A DNA stretch of 64,000 nucleotides, taken from Lindgomyces ingoldianus. Taxonomy: Eukaryota; Ascomycota; Dothideomycetes; Pleosporales; Lindgomycetaceae. The stretch is taken from NCBI RefSeq assembly GCF_010093535.1, contig NW_022985166.1, positions 1,008,537 through 1,072,536 of the forward strand, read 5' to 3'. Both the position numbers and the translations under genes were made by a program. The notes beneath the pieces are model-generated. The model was given only the letters and a program-made list of their open reading frames with translations, was not told the DNA's origin and ran no database searches. Shown here piece by piece: positions 39,048 to 50,651 of the stretch; the first letter of the stretch is position 1, and each line of letters opens with the position of its first letter.

Positions 39048-40692
39048 ATGGCTAGAACATCTGCTGACCACCATCCGTGTATCGGGCTAGGTTTTCACGG
39101 CCTCTCCCTACTGCAAGCTGACCAGTACATCTACGCATTTGGCCCTGGGGATAGATATCTCCTTGGTACTCCGAATGGTTATGGCTTGTAAGTCGTGGTC
39201 AACTCATGATCACAGCCAACAGAGAGCTGACGCTAGTATTAGTTCCAACCTCCCGAAGGAGATTGTCGGCGACCTTCACACTGGCCTCATCAACAGGATT
39301 GTGTGGGCTTCTTTTGGTGAACATCTTGACTCTTGGTTTGTTACTTATGAGATGTTGGACGGCACACATGTCTATCGTACGCTTCAAATTACATGATCAG
39401 TTTACCCAGAGACGCAGCTGAAAATGCAATAGGATTTGGTGAAGCCATTCCGGCTGAGCTGCGCGACTTCATCAACCTTGTCTATGTGCCCCAACTTGGC
39501 CCTCCCCCGCCGCTTCGCGTTCAGCTTGGGGCTGGCGGATCTTATGTTGCATGGTCCAACCAACTCTGGATTTGTGACAAGATCCCGGAAGCTCTGCGTC
39601 TCTTGCTTAAAAATATCAGCATCGACGGACAGGACCCTTCTAGAGGCCTCATCGAGTTTGGACCTCTACGAAACGTGACTTGGCACCAAAATGGCTCTTA
39701 CTTCATAACAGCAACTCTTGCTTACGAGGATCTGGGTACAGGTCATCGCACCTTCTATCGACGACACTTCTGGCAGTGGGAGGCCGCCCTTCTACGAAAA
39801 GGATGGAACCATCTTTGGAAGTATAGCCCGCAGGGTCCGGGTACTCCTAAGATCGACCTCGCTGTGAGTAGATCAATGGCACCGCAAATGAAATAGAAAT
39901 GCTGATCAGTCCAAGCACGTTGCCATTAATCCCCATTCACCAATAGGCGATGATTTCCTCTTCATCATGAAGCAACTAGACGGCAGGGACGCAGATTTCG
40001 TGCTTCATATCCATCCAAATGACATAGCATCCCGTTTGACGGAAGTGAACAAGACAACCCCTTCAGAGAAGCAGCAGGATCACCAACAGGTTATTCCCCT
40101 CAAATCACATCCGCGAAAAGCTCCTGTCTTTAAATGGGCCAAGGCTAAATGCTCAGGTCGTTCCCACAAAGACGATATCTGGGAGCTCAATCTTGTCAAG
40201 GGCGAAAAGGTGAAGGTATTGCAAGAGCAAGGGGACGTCTGGTGCGTGGTTGAAGATACAAAGGGAAGGAAAGGATGGGTTCCGCGTATCTACCTTGACT
40301 TCAAGATGCGCACTGCAAATACCCCGGAGGATGCTTACGCGTTGTGGAAGGAGAAGACGACCAAGGTCTTTAGCGAAGGTAATGCAAAGTTGTTTCCAGA
40401 TCCCTCCTCTTTCATGGATCTCTGCACCAAACCCGAATGCAGAAGGACTAAAAACGATGGTATGGTCCTCCAAATCTGCATTCACGACCTCGGTATGTTG
40501 TTGGGCGGTTCCGGTCGTTATTCGTACTCCTTCCTGAAGGATGAGCGGAACCAATGGCACCCTGACAAGTTCGCACGATTCTGCCACCTGAATCACCGTG
40601 AGGAGTTGAAAAAAAAGGCCGAAGAGCTCTTTGTCCTTATAGGGTCTCTCATGGACGCCATGGAAAAGGAAAAGGGAATCTTTGGCATCTAG
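39048..40692 (+). CDS. SH3-domain protein with N-terminal W/G-rich repeats
   Basis: Exons 39048-39187, 39237-39376, 39418-39863 and 39910-40692 give 502 residues. The first and last introns are clear (GTAAGT, GTGAGT). The second junction is uncertain: I use a 41-nt intron ending GCAG because it restores frame, but others are possible. The N-terminal half has about four repeats, each alternating a GSYxxxW-type strand with an [I/L]P-x2-[L/I] motif (NLPKEIVGDLH, AIPAELRDFIN, KIPEALRLLLK; GAGGSYVAWSNQLW, NGSYFITATLAYEDLG). This looks like a fungal β-propeller-like repeat. An SH3 domain lies at ~319-372 (DIWELNLVKGEKVKVLQEQ, WCVVEDTKGRKGWVP). The C-terminal part includes a short HPDKFARF segment, as in fungal DnaJ-like tails. 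It is probably a cytoplasmic adaptor; partners are unknown. Confidence 0.75.
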
Positions 40693-41271
40693 GGGTTGTT
40701 GGCACTAGACAACCCCCTCCCTTAGTCGCATGTGGAAGGAATTAGCTCTTGGTTTTATATGTACGCTAATGGCCTATTGACACACTGTTATGAGAAGTGG
40801 TCTATCTCTGCGAGCAGATCCAAAAGGGTTATTTCTCTATTCATGACTTTGGAAGGCCACTGGATCAGTAGCAAAGTTTGAGGGGTCCGAAAAGGAACAA
40901 GCGATTGGCTTCTGCGCTATACCTAGTTCAGTTGACTTATGGACCTCAAGCTCCACGGGGACAGCCTTTCATCTTCCTTCAAACCTCGCCATTTTAGACT
41001 CCATCTACGAAAACGTGCGCACGCAGATTCCATGAATTGCCACGTCTCGACCTTGAGGTAGGCAGTACGTAATTGCCCGCTGGAGGTCTGGACACTCTGG
41101 CGTCGGCAACCCACTCAAAATATCCCGGCACAAAAAGTCAATCAATGATGAAAATTAGCCAGCAATGGCTTGAGTCATCGGAAGGGCAACTGGAACCATG
41201 AGTATTGCGAGGTCTCCCTCCTCTTTTTCTCGAATCCATCGTAGACGTTCAACACAGCTGGCGCGGCCGCC
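40693..41271. other. intergenic, C1-THF synthase upstream region
   Basis: No gene seen. It holds the 3' flank of the SH3 gene and the promoter of the C1-THF synthase gene. Confidence 0.5.
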
Positions 41272-44200
41272 ATGAGGCTGATTCGGATCTGCACGACGCG
41301 CCTTTCGCCGCCGCACCCTACCCCGCTGTTCCTATTTCACCCGCCACCAACTTTTCTCACCCCGAACACCCCGCGACGACTGTTCTCTAGCAACTCACCC
41401 CTCATGACGGCTACTAAGATTGACGGTACTGCAATTGCGCGGAGTATCAGGGAGCGTCTGGGGCGACAAATCCACCAGCGCCAGGAAACGAATCCGCGGT
41501 ACAGGCCGTCGCTGAAGATTGTGCAAGGTGAGTCAGGCGAGCGAGGTCCAGATGAAACAATACTGACTTTTAATATAGTGGGAGATAGATCTGACTCGAG
41601 TGCGTCTGACGTCGCACGAACGGCTACGTGCAGCAATTGACGTGAGCAGGTACCTATGTGCGCATGAAATTGAAGGCCGCCGAAGAGGTACGCTTTGCTT
41701 GTTGGCTGTAGCATGGACTGTGCTGACGCCTGCATGCTAGGCCAACATCGATTGCGAGGTAGTCAAGCTCCCCGAAGACGTCACCGAGGCAGAGCTCCTC
41801 CAGCGAGTCCACCAGTACAACAACAAGCCGACCATTCACGGCATCCTCGTCCAGTTGCCCCTCCCGAAGCATATTTCCGAGCATGCTGTCACGTCTGCGG
41901 TCGCCCACGAGAAAGACGTGGATGGGTTTGGAATCACGAGCATCGGCGAGCTAGCAAAGAGGGGTGGACAACCTCTTTTTACACCATGCACGCCCAAGGG
42001 CGTCATGGTCCTGCTACGAGAAGCCGGTGTCCATGTGAAAGGGAAGCATGCAGTAGTATTGGGCAGGAGCGACATCGTCGGCAGCCCGGTTAGTTATCTT
42101 CTCAAGAATGCCGATGCTACTGTCACCGTCTGTCATTCAAAGACGACCAACCTGCCAGAGATTGTCAAGCAGGCCGACATCGTCGTGGCGGCAATCGGAC
42201 AGCCGGCCTTTATAAAGGGAGACTGGATAAAGCCGGGCGCCGTCGTCATCGATGTCGGAACCAACTACTTACCAGACGCAACAAAGAAGTCGGGCCAGAG
42301 GCTTGTTGGTGACGTCGACTTCGAATCCGCAGCCGAGGTCGCCTCGCAGATTACTCCCGTCCCTGGAGGTGTCGGTCCAATGACAGTTGCAATGCTCCTG
42401 CAGAATGTTGTCGACTCCGCAGACGCAGCGTTTGAGAGGCAGAAGACGCGGCATATCACACCACTGCCATTGAAGCTCGAGGACCCAGTTCCCTCAGACA
42501 TTGCTATCTCAAGAAAGCAGCCCCCCAAGCCTATAACCGTTATTGCGAGAGAAGTGGGCATCATGTCACATGAGCTAGAACCCTACGGCTCAACCAAGGC
42601 AAAAGTCGACCTAGCATTGCTGGAGCGGCTTGAACACCGCCGAAACGGTCGATACGTTTTAATTGCCGGCATCACGCCTACTCCACTAGGAGAGGGGAAA
42701 TCTACTACAACAGTGGGCCTTGCTCAAGCTTTAGGGGCTCAACTCGGCCGCATTTGCTTTGCCAACGTTCGACAACCGAGCATGGGACCAACGTTCGGTA
42801 TCAAAGGTGGTGCAGCAGGAGGAGGCTACAGTCAAGTCATTCCGATGGACGAGTTCAACCTTCACCTTACTGGAGATATTCATGCTATCACTGCCGCCAA
42901 CAACTTGCTTGCAGCGGCCATTGAAACCCGTATGTTCCACGAGAATACCCAGAAAGATGGTCCCCTCTACCGAAGATTGGTCCCAGTAAAGAAAGGGAAG
43001 AGGGAATTTGCACCAGTCATGTTCCGCCGGCTGAAGAAGCTTGGGATCGAGAAGACTAACCCAGACGATCTGACTGAGGATGAGATTCGCCGATTTGCTA
43101 GGCTAGACATCGACCCGGAAACCATCACCTGGCGCCGCGTGCTAGATGTGAATGACAGACATCTTCGACAAATCACCGTCGGTCAGGCCCCAACGGAGAA
43201 GGGAAACACCCGGGTTACAGGTTTCGATATATCTGTTGCAAGCGAATGTATGGCTATTCTTGCTCTCAGCAATGATCTGGGCGACATGCGAAAACGGCTT
43301 GGACGCATGGTTGTCGCTAGCTCTCGCAGTGGCGACCCAGTGACCTGCGATGATATAGGAGCAGGTGGTGCTTTGACCGCCCTTTTGAAAGATGCCATTA
43401 AGCCAAATCTCATGCAAACCCTTGAAGGTACTCCCGTCTTCGTCCACGCCGGCCCTTTCGCCAACATCAGCATTGGAGCATCTTCGGTACTTGCCGACAA
43501 ACTCGCACTCAAACTAGCAGGCACAGAACCTGATGAAGATCACGAAGAGAAGACTGGATTCGTGGTTACAGAAGCTGGATTCGACTTTACAATGGGCGGC
43601 GAACGCTTTTTCAACATCAAGTGCCGGTCTTCCGGTTTGATTCCGGATACAGTCGTCATTGTGGCTACTGTACGCGCTCTCAAGGTTCATGGAGGTGGCC
43701 CAGACATCGCCCCCGGTGCTCAACTCCAAGAGGTATACCGAACGGAGAATGTAGACCTTCTCCGGAAGGGTTGTGTTAATCTCAAGAAACATATCTCAAA
43801 TGCGAAGCAATTTGGCGTCCCGGTCGTCGTTGCTATCAATCGCTTTTCGACCGACACGCAAGCCGAAATCGATGTCATCAAGGATGAGGCGCTTGCTGCA
43901 GGCGCCGAGGATGCCATTCCTGCAAACCACTGGGCTGAAGGTGGCAAAGGCGCCGTAGAACTCGCCAAAGGAATCATAGCCTCAACTGCCAAGCCAAAAC
44001 CCAATTTCAAGCTGCTGTACGACCTTGACGGCCCGGTTCAAGAGCGCATCGAGAAGATCGGCCAGGTCATGTATGGAGCTGGAAAGGTGGAATTTTCCGA
44101 ACTGGCGCAAAAGAAGGTAGACACGTACGTTAAGCAAGGACTCGGCAATCTACCCATCTGCATCGCGAAGACGCAATATTCTCTCAGTCATGACCCAGCC

Positions 44201-44380
44201 CTAAAGGGAGCGCCCACTGGATTCACGGTTCCAATTCGGGATGTTAGAATGGCGGCGGGCGCAGGCTATCTCTATGCTCTAGCTGCGGATATTCAGACGA
44301 TTCCCGGGTTGCCAACTGCGCCTGGCTATCTCAATGTCGATGTGGACACTGAGACGGGCGATATTGACGGCCTTTTCTAG
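41272..44380 (+). CDS. MIS1: C1-tetrahydrofolate synthase (trifunctional), mitochondrial form with internal cytosolic start
   Basis: The enzyme interconverts one-carbon units on tetrahydrofolate: methylene-THF dehydrogenase, methenyl-THF cyclohydrolase and formate-THF ligase. Exons 41272-41527, 41579-41599, 41650-41687 and 41741-44380 give 984 residues. The second exon is 21 nt; it restores [20 protein letters not shown], which carries the catalytic Tyr and Lys of the cyclohydrolase/dehydrogenase domain. Further hallmarks are [37 protein letters not shown] and [16 protein letters not shown]. The ligase domain begins after ~residue 350, with the nucleotide loop [19 protein letters not shown] at ~420 and [20 protein letters not shown] after it. 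Residues 1-44 are Arg/Pro/Ser-rich, like a mitochondrial presequence. Met45 ([12 protein letters not shown]) matches cytosolic Ade3-type starts, so dual targeting is plausible. Confidence 0.97.
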
Positions 44381-45823
44381 GCCACCCGAGGTACTGCGGA
44401 CTGGCTTCATGGTCATGGCGTTTTTGAGAGACGGGATGGAACAGGTAGTTTCAGCGGCTTCTGTGCTCCGCTCCTCATTCAACATTTTATGCATAGCGAC
44501 TTGGGATTGGCCCTCCTTTTTGGGGTAGTTCAACGATGGCCAGTGGGATGTGATGCGGATGTGCAGTTCTCTTTACCGTAAAATCACGCAATCTAAGATC
44601 AATTCATCAAGCGACTCCGCGCACACCACCACAACCACCAACACCTAACCTCGCGTTTGGCTGAATCTCTCACCACTACCGGTTTCCAGTAGATACGTTT
44701 CTACTCATCCATTCCGTTGAAACGCCAGAGAGTAAGACCCAATTGAAGTCCTGCCTCGCTTGAGAGGCACTGCTCCAAGCTGTGCTACGTCTGCATTAGG
44801 GCTTGTGTCCTCTCGCTTAAGATCGCAGATATTAATCGAACGACTACTAGACTGTTCCAGTAGACGTGTTTCAACCGAACAGTCCATCGAAACGTGGGCA
44901 TATGCCTGGTACCTTGCATGAAGCTGCATGAGGTTGCAGGAGTGAGCCTGAACGCTACTTGCGTGGCTACGCGTGCTTGAGTTAAAGTTCCATGGAAATC
45001 GCGGTTGTCAGAAGATTACAATCCTTCGCGCTCTTATCTTTCATGTAGCCTCGGAATGTTGCTGGATGCACAAGCTCGGGCTAGAGCTCGAGCATGGCAC
45101 AGCAGATCAATTATTCCAGAAGCTGCAGATAGTGATAACGCCTTGAGGTCGAATTAGCAGGTGGGCAGACCCCCAGGCCTCAATTCCTCTTCAAAATAGA
45201 CTGGAAGTCGTTGTATTGACCAAGAGATGTGAATGGGCACCACCCGGGAGGTGGGCATATGCAGTCGAAGCAAAGCGTAGCGCGGGACGCGGAGCCAATG
45301 ACAGAAGGCCCTGCAGCGGCTATCTTAGGGTTTGTGTAGGTCAGCACGAACATCTCCTCATCTTCCATGCTGCTTCCCTCGAGTCTCAAGGCGAACTGTG
45401 GGATGGTAGGCGAGAGAACGAGGGGCAGGCTCTAAAAGAGAACAAGCAGAGAGAGCTCCCTTAAGAGAGGGTTTGTCCACGAGAGCATGGACCCAACGCG
45501 GCATGGTGTCCCAATCATAAAACGCCCCAGCGGCTATTTTTTGTGCTCGTGCTGTCAGCGGAAACGTCCTCTCAACCTCCACGCCGCTTCCCTCAAGTTT
45601 TAAGGCGCACTATGTACACATCTCTTCCTTGCCCAACTCCGTTCAATCTATAACCGAGCCATTGACAGTTCTAATTCACCTCCCTCCATCCTGGAGATGA
45701 CTAGGACCCACAAAACTTTGCATCCTCCCCGGATCGAATGCGACCGTAAATCCGGGGGACTCCTCCTTGAACCGTTCTCTAAATAGCTTATCGATGGTTA
45801 AGCGGTGGTAAGATTGCAAATCC
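44381..45823. other. intergenic with degenerate repeats
   Basis: There is no intact gene. A ~42-bp block occurs twice (44683-44727 and 44855-44897, starting TTCCAGTAGA and ending near GAAACG). A second duplicated block lies at 45311-45614 (see next entry). Confidence 0.5.
45311..45614. repeat. diverged ~90-bp duplication, 214-bp period
   Basis: Units 45311-45400 and 45525-45614 share AGCGGCTAT at the start and GCTTCCCTC.AGT.T.AAGGCG at the end, exactly 214 bp apart, with an alignable middle. On the minus strand both read L[RK]LEGS-x2-E-x-E-x2-F-x-LT and KIAA, so they may derive from a repeated coding segment. No intact frame spans both. Confidence 0.7.
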
Positions 45824-46530
45824 TTATCGATAATACGGCCTCAAAACATCGTCTTGAGGCAAGCCAACATCAAAGGTCTCATTCCTCGCCGTAAGGCGAG
45901 ACAGCGCTACCCGTTCCTTCTTGCTCCGGGTGGGCAGCGGAACGAGACGTCGAAACAACACGTGGAGATGAAGGCCTCTATTAACCCCAAACAGTCTCAT
46001 CCTCTCATCGCGGATGAAGATGGCATCGTCGGGTGAGAACGTGCGTCCGTTCATCTGGACCTGCTAGCGCATTTCTCGTTCGATGCAATTGTGTCTTCTC
46101 TTGCTTGTTAGTCAATTGGGCTTTCCATTCAGGTTGAACTCTGCGCCCCAACTGAGCCTTGTCTGACCGCCTCATGGCGTATTCCTGGTTGCACCTAAAT
46201 GAAGTACGCAAATCTAACTCCTTCGGTCAGCATCACGCTTCGACATCAACTTTCTTGATCTTGGAGTCGCACTCCATGGCCGTCAGCCCGTATCTTACGT
46301 ATCATTTTTTGTCTTTCGCACCAGAGTGAGCGAATCGAGCCCTTGTTTGTCAAGCGGTTGCACTCTGCCAATTGAAGAATATGTGCATCCAATTGCCTCT
46401 CACAATAGCTTAGCCTTTTCCTCAGAGTTACGATAAAACGGATTTCTGATTCAATCTTGCATTCTCTCTCTTTGAACGCCACTGAAGGTGAACCAACTCC
46501 GTCCACGCCTCCGACACCATGAACGCCCAT
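45824..46530 (-). CDS. possible unrecognised gene (frames in three pieces)
   Basis: Three minus-strand frames follow each other. 46530-46246 starts at ATG (MGVHGVGGVDGVGS), then has a charged helical part (KIESEIRFIVTLRKRLSYCE). 46211-46074 is basic (RRSDKAQLGRRVQPEWKAQ). 46054-45824 starts MNGRTFSPDDAIFIRDERMR and ends LPQDDVLRPYYR. The peptides look more protein-like than neighbouring frames. A GCTAGCAG acceptor precedes the third piece, but I could not place all splice sites. It may be a real short gene with introns or a decayed one; no family recognised. Confidence 0.3.
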
Positions 46531-46819
46531 CCCTTCCTAAACTCGTTCTCGACACTGCCCCCTAGGGATAGAAGCAAGACAGGGTGATTCAAGGATGATG
46601 AGCGGAAGAGTAGGATCATTGACGGATTGAGGTATTTAAATAAAACCAGGTAGACTCTTCTTCTCAATTGCTCCTCGAGGACCAACCTCGCCATCGCTTT
46701 TGAACACATTTACAAAGTCTCCTCAAAGGTACCAATCCTAACCATATAAACCATCCACTCTGTCCACTTCCACACTCCTCCTTTCCCTGTACATCTCCCA
46801 TCCAGCAGGCTCGGCCTCC

Positions 46820-47104
46820 ATGCCTCCACTCTTGTTTTATTCCGCGTCAGCACCACACCGTACCTCTGCTGTCGCTGCCATCCTCCTTCTCTTCCTCCTC
46901 CTTACCAATATCACCTTCGCCGCGAACTTGAGCAATCCGGCTGACGTGGCCAGCTCGCTGCGTGCTAGACAGACTGCTTGCAAGGCTTTGAAGAACTGTC
47001 CACCTTCTCCGCAGAAGAAGGTTCTAGACGATTTACCATGGAACGGTGTTCCTCAAGTCCGCCGGCCAAGGAGGAAAAGGAGTGGAGTGGCGAAGGAGGT
47101 ATAA
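46820..47104 (+). CDS. small secreted or membrane-anchored basic protein
   Basis: A single-exon ORF of 94 residues starts at ATG 46820. It has a strong hydrophobic leader (AAILLLFLLLTNITFAA, ~residues 19-35) with a plausible signal cleavage after FAA. The mature part is short, has two cysteines (ACKALKNCPP) and ends in a very basic tail (RRPRRKRSG). The dibasic runs resemble Kex2-type processing sites. It could be a small secreted protein or a peptide precursor; no family recognised. Confidence 0.55.
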   Translation: MPPLLFYSASAPHRTSAVAAILLLFLLLTNITFAANLSNPADVASSLRARQTACKALKNCPPSPQKKVLDDLPWNGVPQVRRPRRKRSGVAKEV

Positions 47105-47283
47105 AGGTGCTGCCGTCGGGGCACCACGATGGCATGTACTAAGCAATTGATATATTCTACGTGCCAAGCTAATGAAAGAAAGTATCTCTTCTGCCATCCC
47201 CCCAGCCTGCAAGAGCAGAAAAGAGGGCGAGGAGGGCTGGGTCCTTATCAGCCCACCTCGTCCCTCTCCCCACTATTGAGACG

Positions 47284-48414
47284 ATGATGACGTATCCTTC
47301 ACTTCCACGCCCGCTATACGACAGCCTCGTTCGCGGTGATCCGCCTGCCCAATCATACAATACCATCATTCATACACCCAAGCCTCCGCACATGCGTACC
47401 CTCGACCAAAACCTCATTCGTGCTGCCGAGATTTCAGCTCTGCGCCGGAAAAACAGATCTCGATCACGCTCCAGCACCAATTCCTCAGTGGCGGGCTCCG
47501 TTTCTGGATACTCTGCAAGCTCCAACTCAGTCTACGGGGACGAAAGCAGCAGCTCATCTGACGTCTCTGAGCCGACAAGTCCAGCAAGCGTGTCCTCGAG
47601 TGCTAAAGCCACTATTGCTAGTTCTCCTGCCAGGTCTCCAACTGTCCAACTACCCCTGTCAGGCTCACCAACCTTGTCAACATCAACAGAGGACAGCATT
47701 ATCGATTCATATTCAACTCCTCACTCCCAAGACCCCTCGCCCGCACAGTCCTTTCATTCAAGCCTATCAGCCCTATCCGCCCTTTGTGATTCGGCGTCCT
47801 CACTTAGCGCACCAAGCTCATCCCGAAGCAGCGCACCAAGTCCTGCAAGCAGTGCATACCCATCTCCACCTACTACTCCCAGCCCAGAGAACTCTCGTCG
47901 CTCAAGCTCGAGTGGAGAGGAATTTATGTATCCTTCGCCGCCTCCGTCCCCAGGTCCGGCTGCCTACACACAAGGCCGCACAAGGGAAAGAAGAGCATTT
48001 ACATTCCCTGTTGCACCATCTCCACCACCTCATCCCTTGTCTCAAGGCCAGGACCAGGACCAAGATCAGCCTCCGTTTCCAAAAGTAGTCCGCACCACGA
48101 GTATGTCTTCTCATCCTACGCGCTCGCGCGCTCGGTCTAAATCGTTTGATCCAACTCGAATTCCGTTGTCAAGTGAAGAGGAGTTCGATATTGGGGGACA
48201 GCAGCTCCGGCTTGGTGGAGGATCGATGTATGACGATGATGAGGATATGGAGTGGAGTTTCAATGGGGGGAGCATTGTTTTTGGGGCCGCTGGGTTGGCG
48301 GTTAGTCCTAGGGCTATGATGGGGTGTTGTTGTGATTGTGGGGGTGAAGGGTTGGGATTGTATGTTATTGACGAGGTTGATGAGGGTAGTGAGGAGGCTG
48401 GTGTTGAGAGTTGA
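47284..48414 (+). CDS. Ser/Pro-rich low-complexity protein
   Basis: A single-exon ORF of 376 residues; ATG 47284 is immediately followed by a second Met. The N-terminal ~50 residues (YPSLPRPLYDSLVRGDPPAQ, LIRAAEISALRRKNRSRSRS) are ordered and charged. The middle ~240 residues are Ser/Pro-rich and probably disordered, with a QDQDQDQ run. The C-terminus is acidic (YDDDEDMEW) with a CCCDCGGEG cluster. An SR-like motif (RSRARSKSFDP) suggests phosphorylation. The long open frame in a composition unlike the flanks supports a real gene. The only function I can suggest is that of a disordered regulatory protein, and that is not certain. Confidence 0.65.
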   Translation: MMTYPSLPRPLYDSLVRGDPPAQSYNTIIHTPKPPHMRTLDQNLIRAAEISALRRKNRSRSRSSTNSSVAGSVSGYSASSNSVYGDESSSSSDVSEPTSPASVSSSAKATIASSPARSPTVQLPLSGSPTLSTSTEDSIIDSYSTPHSQDPSPAQSFHSSLSALSALCDSASSLSAPSSSRSSAPSPASSAYPSPPTTPSPENSRRSSSSGEEFMYPSPPPSPGPAAYTQGRTRERRAFTFPVAPSPPPHPLSQGQDQDQDQPPFPKVVRTTSMSSHPTRSRARSKSFDPTRIPLSSEEEFDIGGQQLRLGGGSMYDDDEDMEWSFNGGSIVFGAAGLAVSPRAMMGCCCDCGGEGLGLYVIDEVDEGSEEAGVES

Positions 48415-50038
48415 GTATGAGGTGTGGGATGGCATTGGCCTTGAGGTTAGAGAGGGGGTGAATGAATTTGTTGGCAGGCGGCTGCGTTGATTTGGTGTTC
48501 AGGTAGATGGCTGTATCGGGATAGAGCATCGTGTCCTTGTTCAGTTTCCGACAAGGACCTTTTCTTCTCATGTATCATATCAATTGACTTCATCTTGGGT
48601 TCCAATTCATGCTTGGACTTGCCTACTCTTATTCTTCCCTATCCCACCAAACCACTCTCCTGATACCAAACTCTTAAACTCTCGGTATCCACCCTTCCAT
48701 CCCCAAATCACTCACCACACTCTCCTCATCTCCTGCCAACTCTATGTGTCCCGCACTGGATATTACTAGCACCATTTTATAGACAGGAAGACATGAAAGT
48801 GTTCTCCCCATCTTCCAAATCTGAAAGACGTAATGGGCTATTCTCTCGTTTCGCAAACCAACAACTTTGCATGTTGTACAGCCCGCGCTGAAATGCAAGA
48901 TATTTTTGAAAGCTACTTGATTACCCTAATCTTAACTCCCTTTATGACAGCTTGAATTTAAATCTGTAATCTTGTTGAAAGGAAATCTCGCGCAAGTTTA
49001 CTGTGGCCACCTTCAGGCGTAGTTTACCTCTTAGCCTCGAAACGGAATAAATCATAACTCGTCGCAACCATGTTCTAAGACGATGTAATTTCCGTTAAAG
49101 CCGTTTGCAGTTCTATGCATTTAATATGGAATTCTCAAATGAAACGTAAAAGTTTTGTCATGCTACCTACTGGAGTAGAATTCCTCTAGCATTAATAATG
49201 TCGATTTCAATCCTAATTACGCGAACATGGAAGCTCTCCGCAACTCTCTTCGCTGGATTAGCAATGAGGTCGACATATTCCAAGTACGCGTACCAATACG
49301 AGATGAGTTCCTCGAACCGTAAACAGAGCCGGACTTGTTTTTGCTAGGCACAGGAGATTGTGTCTGTAGAATTCGCGCGAAATAAGACCCCCGTCGTCGA
49401 AACCTGCCGCCTCACGCTTGCGATTTACTAGATAGCAGTATGCTCATTCGTAGAAGCATGGAATACCTTGTAGGAATCGATGGATGAATTCTGGATACGT
49501 AATCGGACGTAAGCGTAAGTGACTCAGTAAAGGCATTGGAATGCTACCAGGAAGAATCTAGCAAGCAATGGAGATAATGGAGGACAAGATGGAAGACACT
49601 TGGAGAGCGAATGGAGCAGAAATATGAACTTCAGTCCATTTGTTGTAATGAAGGAGGACTTGTGCCCTCAGTGCGCTAAAGTTAGCGTAGATAGGCCCTT
49701 CTGGATCCATTCAGACGAGCATGAGGGGGTGGATTCGGTGTATTTGGGACAACATATCCGAATGGTACCATGTTAGGGCCTTATTTCTGGGAGCATAATT
49801 TGGAATTACGATACCCTTAAATGTTCTGTAGAAGATGAGGATCCTAGTAACAGATGAATGAGGGTTCTATAAGCGAAATTGAATTCAAGGAGAACGCCGA
49901 CTAAAGCTCTACCGATGACCAGAATTCAGCCATTGATGACTGTTAGAGTTCTCTCTTATTTAACATTAAAATTTTTATTGGGAAATGATGAAGAAACACC
50001 AAACTACTCAACCTATTTTGTTAGACCCTTAAGTTTTC
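48415..50038. other. intergenic, AT-rich
   Basis: No gene recognised. From about 48900 it is AT-rich with many stops, consistent with old decayed DNA next to the HET relic. Confidence 0.5.
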
Positions 50039-50651
50039 ATGGAAAAGGCCATTGAGAGGTCTCGTTTGGCAACAAGCGGATGGACGTTTCAAGAACGCTT
50101 GTTATCTCAACGACGGCTGATCTTCACTGACGACCAAGCTTGCTATGAATGCCGTAGCATGTATTGTCACGCGATGGTCATCATTCCTCCGGAGAAGTTT
50201 CACGATAAGGTCCTCTAGCAATCTGAAGCCATCTACATGAGTACTGCGAGTTTCACACGACAAATACCCCCTTTCCGTAGTCCATTCCCAGCTAGACGGT
50301 TACGACCAAATCAGGGATTCTTCAACAAGATTGTTCATCGCATCTTCTGATGGATTGAATGACTTTCTCGGGATCTTAAATGATTTCAGTGCAAAAAACA
50401 GGTCCACCATATTAGGGTGTGCTGTCCCGCCGGAAAAGTGTTGTTACAATGAGGCCAAAGCGCCGCTGTGGTATTGCAGTCCGTCATTCGTCGCAGGCAT
50501 GTTCTTCCAACACCGGTTTAGCGACTCCATGGCAAGGAATCCCAGCCTTCCCCGTTGGTCATGGATTGGATGGAACAGTCGTGTCTATTACGAGGAACTC
50601 CTGGAGAAACCGGTGGGACCTATCGGAGGTGGCTGTGTCAATGGAACCTGA
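50039..50651 (+). pseudogene. HET-domain (heterokaryon incompatibility) gene fragment
   Basis: The frame from 50039 reads ATSGWTFQERLLSQRRLIFT and DDQACYECRS before a TAG at 50216. GWTFQERLLS is the diagnostic C-terminal motif of the HET domain. A second frame (50331-50651) contains SDGLNDFLGILNDFS and PSLPRWSWIGWNSRV, matching the region after the HET domain in these proteins. The two are in different frames with stops between, and the N-terminal part of the HET domain is absent upstream. This is a truncated, frameshifted relic of an allorecognition or cell-death gene. Confidence 0.75.
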
